From Hydrogenophilales bacterium (GTDB lineage Bacteria > Pseudomonadota > Gammaproteobacteria > Burkholderiales > Thiobacillaceae), in NCBI GenBank assembly GCA_011391655.1, contig JAABQE010000099.1, forward strand, positions 1-13,491: a stretch of 13,491 nucleotides of DNA. Reading direction: 5' to 3'. Each line of letters starts with the position of its first letter. Position 1 is the first letter of the stretch. A program made the position numbers and the translations under genes. Shown piece after piece: positions 1-7,304 of the stretch. Under the pieces are notes generated by a model, which searched no databases, was not told where the DNA came from, and was given only the letters and a program-made list of their open reading frames with translations.

Positions 1-877
1 CCGCCAGATCGAAGCGCACTTTCGTTTCCGCTTGCGTGGAGCGCGCCAGTTCCAGATAGCCGCCAATCAGCTGGTTCATGTCGGCCAGATCATTCACCGC
101 ACGGTCGATGCGCGCCGGGCTGGCGTCGTCGCGCAGCATTTCCAGATTGAGCTGCAGCCGCGTCATCGGCGTGCGCAGATCGTGGGAGATGCCCGCCAGC
201 AAGGTGGTGCGGTTATCCAGCAGATCGCGCACTTCGGTCGCCATCTTGTTGAAACAGCGCGCCAGTTCAGCGAGCTCGGCGGGTCCGGTTTCCGGCAAGG
301 CCTCGGGCAGTTCCCCCGCACCCACCTGGCCGGCCGCCTGCGCCGCACGCGCCAGCGGAACAGTGATGCGGCGCACCAGCAGCAGGGCCGTCAACAGACT
401 CAGAAACGTACCCAGCGCGACCACTGCGATGGTTGCCAGCGGCAGCTTGACGGCATAGCGATCCGGAAAAAATCCCACGCGCAAATCGTGCCCGCCCAGC
501 GGAATGTCCAGCCACGCTGCCGCCGTGCCCGGCACCCCGTGCAACACCACGGTGTCGCCCAGCCGCTGGCTCAATGCGGCTTCAATCTGGCGGCGGAAGG
601 TAAACGGCGGCGCCTCGGCCGTCGCGCCCACATCGACGGTGGTCAGGCGCAAGCCATGGCGGCTCGCCAGTTCGCGCTCGAACGCGGCACGCGTCTGCGG
701 TGGCAATTCCACCCAGGTTTGCGCCGACAACACGACCAGGCCCGCCAGGTCATTCGCCGAACGCTCAGCCACCGGCACAATCAGGGTGCGATACACCACC
801 CAGAACGCTGCCGCCTGAAACACGATGAAGGCCAGCGCCAGCGTCAGCGCGGTACGGGCGAAGAGAGAATGGGGCAT
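1..877 (-). CDS. EnvZ-type sensor histidine kinase, C-terminus cut by window edge
   Basis: Membrane sensor kinase that would autophosphorylate on histidine and pass the phosphate to an OmpR-type regulator. 292 codons are visible; the catalytic ATPase domain lies beyond the left edge. The N-terminus (MPHSLFARTALTLALAF) is EnvZ-like, with a first membrane helix at about residues 8-33, a periplasmic segment of about 110 residues that I do not recognise, a second helix at about 144-168, HAMP at about 168-220, then the dimerisation helix with H-box AGISHDLRTPMTRLQL and phospho-acceptor His232. The start is fixed at 877 because an in-frame TGA sits at 881-883; no clear Shine-Dalgarno precedes it. 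It lies 88 bp downstream of the PilZ-GGDEF-EAL gene and on the same strand as the OmpR-type regulator at 5053-5766, its most likely partner. The fold and class are clear; the signal sensed is unknown. Confidence 0.93.
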   Translation of the reverse strand, partial: MPHSLFARTALTLALAFIVFQAAAFWVVYRTLIVPVAERSANDLAGLVVLSAQTWVELPPQTRAAFERELASRHGLRLTTVDVGATAEAPPFTFRRQIEAALSQRLGDTVVLHGVPGTAAAWLDIPLGGHDLRVGFFPDRYAVKLPLATIAVVALGTFLSLLTALLLVRRITVPLARAAQAAGQVGAGELPEALPETGPAELAELARCFNKMATEVRDLLDNRTTLLAGISHDLRTPMTRLQLNLEMLRDDASPARIDRAVNDLADMNQLIGGYLELARSTQAETKVRFDLA

Positions 878-965
878 GGGTCAGGCACTTGAATGACTTG
901 CCCGCCAGAAATGGCGTCGGCCAATCCCGACTGGGCCGGTCGCAGGTTTCGCAGCCAACGGGCAC
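878..965 (-). other. 88-bp gap between c-di-GMP gene and sensor kinase
   Basis: Short spacer between two same-strand genes. Read on the minus strand it contains two small inverted repeats, CGGCC...GGCCG and GCCA-TTTC-TGGC, but no T-run follows either, so I do not call a terminator. No convincing promoter or Shine-Dalgarno is visible. Read-through from the upstream gene into the kinase is therefore the simplest reading, though it is inference. Confidence 0.4.
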
Positions 966-3900
966 TCACTTGATGAAGACAGGCTCCCGCGCCGACAACA
1001 GTTCGTCGATGCGGCAGGGCTTGTGAATGGCGTAGCCCTGGGCATAGTCGACCCCGATTTCCCGGAGCGCCTCCAGGATCAGGGGCGATTCCACGTATTC
1101 GGCCACCGTGATCAGACCCAGCGAATGTCCAATGTCGTTCATCGACTTGACCATGGCGTAGTCGTCTGGATTCTGCAGCATGTCCTTGACGAAGCTGCCG
1201 TCGATTTTAAGCGTATCGGTGCGCAGGTTTTTCAGGTGGGCATAGGAAGTAAAACCGCTGCCAAAGTCGTCCAGTGAGAACTTGCAGCCATAGCGGCGAA
1301 TTTCCCGGATGAAGTCCTGCGCGGCGCCATAACTCTCGATGGCGGCAGTTTCCGTGATTTCAAAGGCGATCTTGTGGGTGGGGATATCGCTGCCCGGCAG
1401 CACCTGCTGCAGATAGCTCATCACCTCGGGATTGCTCAGCGAGTTGGCCGAAAGGTTGATGGCGAACCCACCCAGGGACGCGAAAACAGACGGATGGGCG
1501 CCGATCCATTCAAACACGTTCCGCATCACCCAAATATCCAGTTCGTGTGAACGCTGCAGGCTTTCCACTGCGGGAACGAAGTGCACGGGACTGACTTCCT
1601 CTCCGGCCTCGCTATCGATACCCAGCAAAATCTCGTAATAGGGCAGAAGAGCGGTGTTGTCCGTGCTGATGGGCATCACCTGTTGACAGCGCAAATACAA
1701 GCCGCTGCCTTTGAGAAAGGAGTCGAGGCGTCCTGCCCAATCCATCATGGATTCCTGGGACTGCAACTGCGGGCTGGACTGCTCATAAATCTGCATCCGG
1801 TTGCGCCCCATCGACTTTGCCGTGATACAGGCCGAGTCGGCATGCCGGATGGCTTCTACGGCGCTGAATCGGGTCGGCGCATATTCGGTCAAGCCGATAT
1901 TGAAACCGATGCTGTAGCTGTGCTCCCCATGCTGGAAATGGTAATCCTTCACCTGCTTGAGCAGGCTGTCGATGGCCTGGCAACCGTCGTCCCGGCTGCA
2001 GTTGGACAGCAGAATCGCCAGGGTATCGTCGCGGAACGTGGCGATGGCGGCATCAGGGCCGATTAGCGCGCGAACCTCGTTGGCCAGACTGCGAGCCAGG
2101 CTTTCTGCCGCCGCCACACCGCAGGTGTTGTAGATCATGCGGAACTGGTCAAACTCGATGATGCCAATCGCATGCGCTTTGTCCGTCTGGTCCGGCATGG
2201 CCAGATGGGTCAAGTGATGCATGAACCCCTTGCGATTGAGCAACCCCGTCACCGGGTCGTGCATGACCTGATGCACCAGGCGCTGATACGTCTCATCGAA
2301 CAAGGCTTGTTCTGAACGCTCAAACAGCGGCATATCCAGATCCTTGCCCGGTTTGATGAGCCCCCCCTGCATCCGCCGGACGAGCTCGGCCAGGGTGAGA
2401 TCCGTTTTGCTGGTCGCGGAACGATTGCAAAAAGCGCAGCCAGATGACGACTGGCTGACCCAAATGAGCTGCATCGGAACCCTGCTGCCGTCCAGACTGA
2501 AATCCCACCAGTCGCCCACGCGCAGGCGATCTGCCAGCCGGCGATGCGCGGGCGCATCGTCCCCCTCGCCTTGCGGGGGCGCCAACCTGCCTGGCGGAAC
2601 CAGCACCATCGCGGCTCCGGCTGCGGGCCGCGACGACGCATCGGCGAGCCTGTCACCCAGTTCGTCCATGAACGCGGTCAACAATTTGGCGTCCACATTG
2701 ACCGTTGCCAGCGCACGTTCGACCTCGCCCAGCAATGCCTGAACCGCCTCTGGGGCACGGGGCGCGTCAGCATGTGCGGGCGCGGGCCCGAGCCAGGCGA
2801 ACAGTCGATCCAGCACGGTCAAGCCCGCATCCCAGGACTCGCCCTGCGCCCCCTGGCGCATTTCCAGCAGGACAAGATACTGGCGCCATCCCGCATCCAG
2901 TAGGCGCAGCAGCATGCCGGGCACCTCACGTCCCGCCAGACGCTGTTCCAGCGCCGCGTTGACCCGGGTGCGGGCCGCACGGATGCGCTCCCGCCCCTCG
3001 CTGGCTTCCTGCAGGCGCGCCACGCGCGTTCTGCGGATTTGCAAAATCGGCAGCAGCACTTTTTCGAGGCTGTCGCGAACCATCACGAAGATACCCGGAT
3101 CCTCGTCGGCCCGGCTGCAGACGCGATCTACCAGCAGGTAGAGGAATCGTTGCAGCTTGGCATCAAAAAACTTGCCCTTGTCATCCGCCGCCACGGCGTA
3201 TTGCTCAATGAGATTGAGCACCTGCCGGGCGGGATGGTCGGGCAGGTTGGGAAAATTGGCGTCCTGCAGCGCCAGCTTGAGCAGCGGGCGCTCCAGCCGC
3301 CTCACCAGCAGCTCCACGTCCGAGCTGGGCACAAAGTCTGCGCGGGCACGGGCGAACAGATCCGCGGTGGTATCCAGAATCCGCCGCTGGTCTGGCGCAA
3401 TCCGTCTGGCCCCGCTCCCGCTCGAGGCGATGTGTGCATCAATCTGATCCGTCAATGACACCGGCATGCCTGCCACGGCCTGGCTCACCAGCGGCAAGCT
3501 ATCCAGGGCAAGCTGCAACTCGCGCAGGCTGACCTCCGGCACGTTCATCCCGGTTCCCACCGGCGCACCAACGGAAACTGGCGCTGACTTATCGTGCCCG
3601 ACCAGCTGGTGCGCGGCCTGCTGCACGCGACTGACCATTTGCAGCACGTCAGGTCGCGCGGCAGCCGGATGCCCTGGTGCAGCGCCCATCTGCGGACTGG
3701 GTCGCGCTGCTGACGCCATGGGAATGTCAGCTGCTGCGCGTCGTTGGGTTTGATTAAGCGTCGCCAGAATACGATCCAGGCTGTACTCGGTACTTTCCGG
3801 TGTCTGTGGCGTACCCGTCTGATCCTGCTTGTAGAGGGCGTTCAGGGTGTCGGCAATGTCGGCGAGATCTGGCTTGGGCTGATCGCTTTCGACAGGTCGG

Positions 3901-4964
3901 GTTTTCGCCGCTTCCGCGGCTGCGGCCAAAGCCGGTTTCCGCTTCGGCGTGTCACGGCCCGGCTCAGGCGGGATAGCCGGCTGCAGGGCAGCCAGTGTCT
4001 GGTTGAGCTGCTGGTATAGCACCAAGCTGCGGCTCGACACCGCTTGCCCAAGCGCCTTGTAGAGAACTGCCCGCATGGGATTGGAAAAATCCAGCACCTG
4101 AATGGCATCCTGGAAAGCATGTCCGATCATTTCCGGGCCGAGCGGATTGTTCTTCTTGTCGACCGGCATGCCGAGCAGCCTGCTGTAGCGCTGCTCGAAC
4201 TCAGCGAGCGGGGAGGCAATGCCCGACTCGATCTGCTTGATGACCGCCGACAAACTCAGCCAGTCCTCGAACTCAGCCTCGTCAACGAGAGACAGCTTGC
4301 CCGCCGCCCCGTCCAGGGAGGCTTGGGTGATCGATCCGACGTACTGAATGCGGTCGCGGATGGCATTGAAAAAATCGTCTTCGATCCGGCTGCGACGCTG
4401 CGCCAGTTCCTGAACGCCATACTCGTAACGGGAACGCTCCAGAAAACTCGGCTCGTCCTGGCCCGCCTCCCCCAACCGCTCCACGGCGCGCTTGAAAAAA
4501 TCCTGCATCACCATATCGAGAAAGCTGCGGAACTGGCTGGTGCATTCCAGTTGCAACGCCTGGGCCTGTTGCGGGCTCAGACCAAAACCTGCTCCCGCTG
4601 AATCAGGCTGGGTACGCTGCGCACTCGCCGAGCGCAAGGTTTGCACGATAGCGTCGGACAGAGCAGCGGTGAAAATGCCGACCCCACCGGGCGACACATG
4701 CGCGACGCGTCCCTTGCATCGCAAGGCGCCAGAAGCGCCCCCTGCAAACACCACCAGCACAGAATCGCCCACCAGCGCCGGGATGGCCGCGTCGGGCGTC
4801 CGTGTACCGGGAAAAGTCACATACAGCCCGGTCTGGCAATAGTCACGGATTTCGGCTGGAATGACCTCGCCTTCGCCAAAACGGATGTGCGCGGTCTGCG
4901 ATGTAGCCAGCCGCGCATGACGCCGTTGCTCTCTTTTACCCGTTCTGGAAGAAGCTGAGGTCAT
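966..4964 (-). CDS. PilZ-DUF1631-GGDEF(degenerate)-EAL cyclic-di-GMP protein
   Basis: A 1332-residue, apparently cytoplasmic multidomain protein of cyclic-di-GMP signalling. Residues 11-112 look like a PilZ domain: R14-x3-R18, then D41-Y-C-Q-T-G46 where the usual D-x-S-x-x-G serine is Cys. Residues about 135-890 match the DUF1631 family pattern, interrupted by an Ala/Pro-rich linker (about 330-470); the segment near 813-885 (GDWWDFSLDG, then IWVS) is the typical DUF1631 tail. Residues 895-1062 form a GGDEF domain whose signature is FRDDT (977-981), so it should not make cyclic-di-GMP. Residues 1080-1325 form an EAL domain keeping E1111, N1170, E1202, E1205, D1232, D1233, K1253, E1289 and Q1309, although the ExLxR motif reads EILLG (Arg to Gly). 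It may be a phosphodiesterase or a c-di-GMP receptor. No membrane segment or signal peptide is seen. It sits between an OmpR-type regulator and an EnvZ-type kinase. Confidence 0.92.
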   Translation of the reverse strand: MTSASSRTGKREQRRHARLATSQTAHIRFGEGEVIPAEIRDYCQTGLYVTFPGTRTPDAAIPALVGDSVLVVFAGGASGALRCKGRVAHVSPGGVGIFTAALSDAIVQTLRSASAQRTQPDSAGAGFGLSPQQAQALQLECTSQFRSFLDMVMQDFFKRAVERLGEAGQDEPSFLERSRYEYGVQELAQRRSRIEDDFFNAIRDRIQYVGSITQASLDGAAGKLSLVDEAEFEDWLSLSAVIKQIESGIASPLAEFEQRYSRLLGMPVDKKNNPLGPEMIGHAFQDAIQVLDFSNPMRAVLYKALGQAVSSRSLVLYQQLNQTLAALQPAIPPEPGRDTPKRKPALAAAAEAAKTRPVESDQPKPDLADIADTLNALYKQDQTGTPQTPESTEYSLDRILATLNQTQRRAAADIPMASAARPSPQMGAAPGHPAAARPDVLQMVSRVQQAAHQLVGHDKSAPVSVGAPVGTGMNVPEVSLRELQLALDSLPLVSQAVAGMPVSLTDQIDAHIASSGSGARRIAPDQRRILDTTADLFARARADFVPSSDVELLVRRLERPLLKLALQDANFPNLPDHPARQVLNLIEQYAVAADDKGKFFDAKLQRFLYLLVDRVCSRADEDPGIFVMVRDSLEKVLLPILQIRRTRVARLQEASEGRERIRAARTRVNAALEQRLAGREVPGMLLRLLDAGWRQYLVLLEMRQGAQGESWDAGLTVLDRLFAWLGPAPAHADAPRAPEAVQALLGEVERALATVNVDAKLLTAFMDELGDRLADASSRPAAGAAMVLVPPGRLAPPQGEGDDAPAHRRLADRLRVGDWWDFSLDGSRVPMQLIWVSQSSSGCAFCNRSATSKTDLTLAELVRRMQGGLIKPGKDLDMPLFERSEQALFDETYQRLVHQVMHDPVTGLLNRKGFMHHLTHLAMPDQTDKAHAIGIIEFDQFRMIYNTCGVAAAESLARSLANEVRALIGPDAAIATFRDDTLAILLSNCSRDDGCQAIDSLLKQVKDYHFQHGEHSYSIGFNIGLTEYAPTRFSAVEAIRHADSACITAKSMGRNRMQIYEQSSPQLQSQESMMDWAGRLDSFLKGSGLYLRCQQVMPISTDNTALLPYYEILLGIDSEAGEEVSPVHFVPAVESLQRSHELDIWVMRNVFEWIGAHPSVFASLGGFAINLSANSLSNPEVMSYLQQVLPGSDIPTHKIAFEITETAAIESYGAAQDFIREIRRYGCKFSLDDFGSGFTSYAHLKNLRTDTLKIDGSFVKDMLQNPDDYAMVKSMNDIGHSLGLITVAEYVESPLILEALREIGVDYAQGYAIHKPCRIDELLSAREPVFIK

Positions 4965-5009
4965 CTTGTTTTTTTGTCAGGAGGTGCGGTCCCCAAAGGG
5001 AGGCTATCA

Positions 5010-5050
5010 GTTTGCTTGATAATCGCGCAAACACGCCACTTTTGGCAAAC
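5010..5050 (-). promoter_or_regulatory. candidate promoter with GTTTGC half-sites before the PilZ-GGDEF-EAL gene
   Basis: On the minus strand TTGCCA (5043-5048, 5 of 6 to the sigma-70 -35 consensus) is followed after 18 bp by GATTAT (5019-5024, 4 of 6 including the key A2 and T6). The hexamer GCAAAC appears on the plus strand at 5027-5032 and 5045-5050, and its inverse GTTTGC at 5010-5015, so the -10 box is bracketed by an inverted repeat with 11 bp between the arms. This suggests separate control of the large gene. No transcription data support it; the hexamer matches are direct observation. Confidence 0.35.
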
Positions 5051-5052
5051 GA

Positions 5053-5766
5053 CTAATCTTTGCCGCGTGGCACAAACAAATACCCTTGTCCCCGTTGCGT
5101 GCGAATGTAGGCCGGATTGGCCGGATCGTCCTCGATTTTCTTGCGCAGGCGATTCACCCGCACGTCGATGCTGCGGTCGAATGGGTCTCGCTCGAAGCCG
5201 CGCAACTGATCCATCAGCCAGTCACGCGACAGTGCGCGGTTGGCATGGGCGACAAAAATCTCCAGCAGTTCGTATTCGCCGCCAGTCAGTGCAATTTCAG
5301 CGCCGTCCCGGCTGAGGATGCGGGCGTCAAGGTTGACGACAAAGGGGCCGAAAGCAAAGGCCTTGGCGGGCGCCGCCGCAGCCTGCGGCGAAACCGCATC
5401 GTTCCGCCGGAGCACGGCGCGGATGCGCGCCAATAACTCGCGCGGGTTGAACGGCTTGGGCAGGTAGTCGTCCGCGCCGACCTCGAGACCGATGATGCGG
5501 TCAATGTCCTCGCCCTTGGCCGACAGCATGATGATGGGCGGAAACCCGGGCTGCGCACGCAGGCGGCGGGCAATCGACAGGCCATCTTCACCCGGCATCA
5601 TCCAGTCCAGCACCACGAGCCGTGGCAACCGTACCGCCAGCAGCCGGTCCAGCGCTGCCGCATCTGCCGCCGTTTCAACTGCGTAACCCTGCGTGCTCAG
5701 GTATTCGGCCACCAGGTCGCGGATGCCGGGATCGTCATCCGTCACATAAATCAGGTCTTTTTCCAT
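5053..5766 (-). CDS. OmpR-type response regulator (receiver + winged helix)
   Basis: DNA-binding response regulator of 237 residues. The receiver domain (about 4-121) has the acidic pair D11/D12, phospho-acceptor D54, S82 and K104; the run GADDYLPKPFNPRELLARI is nearly identical to what I recall of enterobacterial OmpR. The winged-helix domain occupies about 138-234 with SRDWLMDQL and RSIDVRVNRLRKKI, ending GYLFVP. Start at 5766 (MEKDLIYV) matches family length; the open frame runs on to 6243 but that extension is not receiver-like and covers the opposite-strand small gene. No Shine-Dalgarno precedes the ATG, and a -10 like box sits 7 bp before it. It probably pairs with the EnvZ-like kinase at 1-877 despite the 4-kb gene between. 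It is close to the OmpR/RisA group; exact orthology was not tested. Confidence 0.95.
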   Translation of the reverse strand: MEKDLIYVTDDDPGIRDLVAEYLSTQGYAVETAADAAALDRLLAVRLPRLVVLDWMMPGEDGLSIARRLRAQPGFPPIIMLSAKGEDIDRIIGLEVGADDYLPKPFNPRELLARIRAVLRRNDAVSPQAAAAPAKAFAFGPFVVNLDARILSRDGAEIALTGGEYELLEIFVAHANRALSRDWLMDQLRGFERDPFDRSIDVRVNRLRKKIEDDPANPAYIRTQRGQGYLFVPRGKD

Positions 5767-5772
5767 GCGGCA

Positions 5773-5801
5773 ACTATAGCGCGCGCGCCGTGCGCTTCCC
5801 A
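5773..5801 (-). promoter_or_regulatory. candidate promoter of the response regulator, possibly leaderless
   Basis: TATAGT at 5773-5778 on the minus strand matches the -10 consensus at 5 of 6 positions. A hexamer 17 bp upstream (TGGGAA, 5796-5801) is a poor -35, as expected if an activator helps. Transcription starting about 7 bp after the -10 box would fall at about 5766, the A of the ATG. The lack of a Shine-Dalgarno agrees with a leaderless message. The direct repeat at 5804-5821 abuts the -35 region. Inference from sequence only. Confidence 0.4.
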
Positions 5802-5803
5802 TC

Positions 5804-5821
5804 CGGTTACACACGGTTACA
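5804..5821. promoter_or_regulatory. direct-repeat operator, OmpR-family type (GTAAC-N5-GTAAC)
   Basis: CGGTTACA occurs at 5804-5811 and again at 5814-5821, an exact 8-bp repeat at a 10-bp period, one helical turn. Read on the minus strand it is GTAAC-N5-GTAAC, the same layout as the published CpxR box and similar to other OmpR-family tandem half-sites. It lies just upstream of the regulator's -10/-35 region and about 93 bp before the start of the divergent secreted genes. Probable ligand: the regulator at 5053-5766 (inference). Confidence 0.55.
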
Positions 5822-5913
5822 AAATCACCCTTGCGTGAAACAGAGCGCTTACTTTCCTCACCCAAACTGCGAAGCATGGAAGCGAGACATCGCCTCCCAA
5901 ACAAGGAAACCAC

Positions 5914-6219
5914 ATGAACACACGTCACACATGGATGCTTGGACTGGCTGCACTGGGGCTGGCGCTGGCCACATCTGCCCAGGCGAATCCGGACGGCCGT
6001 TATAACCCGGATGGCATGAATGAATCCTTCATGGTGGCCAAGCGCGACAGCCGCGACGATGTGCGTGAGGAACCCCTCACCTCGAACAAGGACGCACGTA
6101 GCAGCAAGCGCGAAGCCGAACGCGACGAGCCACCCGGCTACGGCTATGGCTACGAGCGCCGCCAGCAACAGGACAAGCCTGACCGCAAAGACAACACCCC
6201 GCGTCAGCCGCGTCGCTAA
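5914..6219 (+). CDS. small exported, charged, low-complexity protein
   Basis: 101 residues, not recognised. A clear signal peptide (about 1-24: MNTR, then a Leu/Ala-rich core ending SAQA) predicts export to the periplasm or beyond, with cleavage before NPDG. The mature part is hydrophilic and probably disordered: an acidic/basic stretch (KRDSRDDVREE), a Lys/Arg/Glu stretch, a PGYGYGYERRQQQ segment and a basic end (PRQPRR). There is no cysteine, so no disulphide and no lipobox. Shine-Dalgarno AAGGAA at 5903-5908 sits 5 bp before the ATG. It is the first of three rightward exported genes, divergent from the OmpR-type regulator and downstream of the GGTTACA repeat, so it may be a target of that system. 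Function unknown. Confidence 0.8.
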   Translation: MNTRHTWMLGLAALGLALATSAQANPDGRYNPDGMNESFMVAKRDSRDDVREEPLTSNKDARSSKREAERDEPPGYGYGYERRQQQDKPDRKDNTPRQPRR

Positions 6220-6268
6220 CCCCTTTCTTTTAACCCGCACCACTTTGAATCAACCCAGGAGAGTCAGC

Positions 6269-6835
6269 ATGAATACACGCACACTCAACACGACCCTGAT
6301 CGCCGTGCTGTTAGCAGCCAGCGGCACCGCCCAGGCCGACCGTCGCCAGGACAACGAGATGGTCATCCGCGCCCCGGTCGTTGCCAGCGTGCCGGTTTAC
6401 GACACCATCAACGAAGCGCGCCAGGAATGCTGGACTGAAACCACCGGCTACGAAACGCAGTCTTACCGCAGCGCCAACAACCCCGGCGGCGCCATCCTCG
6501 GCGCCATTGCGGGCGGCCTGATCGGCTCGACCGTGGGCAAAGGCAACGGCAAGGTCGCTGCAGCCGCCGTCGGTGCCGCCACCGGTGCGGTGGTGGGCGA
6601 CCGCTGGAATAGTGGCGTAGTCAGCGAATCGCGCCCGACCCAGGTTGAGCGCTGCACCACCCACGATAACTTCCGCCAGGTGCTGATCGGATACGACGTG
6701 CGCTACCGCTTCAACGATCGCGAATTCACCACCCGCCTGCCCTATGACCCAGGCAGGTTTCTCAAGCTCAACGTGTCATACAGCGTTGCAGAAGACCAGC
6801 GCGGTAACGGCTGGAAACAAGGCTGGCGCAGCTAA
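6269..6835 (+). CDS. glycine-zipper 2TM domain protein (17-kDa surface antigen / YcfJ-like)
   Basis: 188-residue envelope protein. Signal peptide about 1-23 (MNTRTLNTTL start, ending AQA). Residues 73-110 form a glycine zipper (GGAILGAIAGGLIGSTVG, then VGAATGAVVGDRW), the membrane-inserting pair of helices of the Rick_17kDa_Anti family. The C-terminal part carries the family's GYDVRYRF...TRLPYDPG pattern (141-162). Two cysteines (C54, C129) flank the zipper and could form a disulphide; there is no lipobox cysteine, unlike the lipoprotein members. The start at 6269 is chosen for its signal peptide and the AGGAGAG Shine-Dalgarno at 6257-6263; the frame is open from 6020 but that part overlaps the preceding gene. 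The gap to the preceding gene is 49 bp with no terminator, so co-transcription is likely. Such proteins are usually linked to outer-membrane stress or integrity; the exact role is unknown. Confidence 0.88.
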   Translation: MNTRTLNTTLIAVLLAASGTAQADRRQDNEMVIRAPVVASVPVYDTINEARQECWTETTGYETQSYRSANNPGGAILGAIAGGLIGSTVGKGNGKVAAAAVGAATGAVVGDRWNSGVVSESRPTQVERCTTHDNFRQVLIGYDVRYRFNDREFTTRLPYDPGRFLKLNVSYSVAEDQRGNGWKQGWRS

Positions 6836-6879
6836 ACCAACCGCGCGCCCCCTCCTCACTTCATGAAAGGAACCTGACC

Positions 6880-7239
6880 ATGTTACGTACCACTTTTCTT
6901 GCCGCCGCACTCTTCCTCGCGCCGGTCGCGGCACTCGCCTCCGGCGACCATTACCGTCATGGTGACCGCTACGACACGACGAGCCGCATCGTCGTCGCCG
7001 AACCACGGATTGCCGTCTCCATCGGCGGCAGTCCGTTCAACGGATTCAACCTGTTCTACCAGAGCGGGGGCTATCCCTACGCAGCCGTGGCGCCTTATTA
7101 CTACGCGCCGGTAGTGGTGCGGGAGCCGTATTACCCGGCATATCGTGTCCAGTATCACCATTCACGCAACAATTGGCGTGATGAAGGGCGGCATCACCGC
7201 AACGGCGATCGTCACCGCGGCCGCGGACGCGACGATTGA
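6880..7239 (+). CDS. small exported Tyr/His/Arg-rich protein
   Basis: 119 residues, not assigned to a family. Signal peptide about 1-21 (MLRTTFLAAALFLAPVAALA). The mature protein opens with SGDHYRHGDRYD, has a middle region with VAVSIGG-like strands (IAVSIGGSPFNGF), then a Tyr/Pro/Val-rich stretch (YYYAPVVVREPYYPAYRV) and a tail of His, Arg, Asn, Asp and Gly (RNNWRDEGRHHRNGDRHRG). The His-rich ends could bind metal or polyanions, but that is speculation. Shine-Dalgarno AAAGGAA at 6866-6872 is well placed. It follows the glycine-zipper gene by 44 bp and is closed by the strong hairpin at 7259-7293, so it is the last gene of the rightward unit. Confidence 0.8.
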   Translation: MLRTTFLAAALFLAPVAALASGDHYRHGDRYDTTSRIVVAEPRIAVSIGGSPFNGFNLFYQSGGYPYAAVAPYYYAPVVVREPYYPAYRVQYHHSRNNWRDEGRHHRNGDRHRGRGRDD

Positions 7240-7258
7240 ACCCGGCTGACCAACAGTA

Positions 7259-7293
7259 GACAAAACCGCCTCGAATGTAGAGGCGGTTTTGTC
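7259..7293. terminator. bidirectional intrinsic terminator
   Basis: A perfect 14-bp inverted repeat (GACAAAACCGCCTC / GAGGCGGTTTTGTC) with a 7-base loop GAATGTA. The A-run and T-run of the arms give a GC-rich stem followed by a T-tract on both strands. It lies between convergent genes ending at 7239 (plus) and 7305 (minus) and should stop both. Confidence 0.92.
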
Positions 7294-7304
7294 GTGTGTG
7301 CGCC

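Noticed and set aside
32..892. 286-codon plus-strand open frame opposite the sensor kinase
   Set aside because: The minus strand encodes a full EnvZ-like N-terminus with H-box, so this is its antisense shadow.
4979..4986. Perfect AGGAGGTG on the plus strand
   Set aside because: Looks like an ideal ribosome binding site, but no start codon or credible protein follows at a usable distance; the downstream region is antisense to the regulator gene.
5767..6243. N-terminal extension of the response regulator to 396 residues
   Set aside because: The extra 159 residues have no receiver-like or other known pattern, overlap the exported gene at 5914-6219 on the other strand, and homologues begin at the MEKDL position.
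6020..6268. N-terminal extension of the glycine-zipper protein
   Set aside because: Overlaps the preceding gene in another frame; the start at 6269 has a signal peptide and a strong Shine-Dalgarno.
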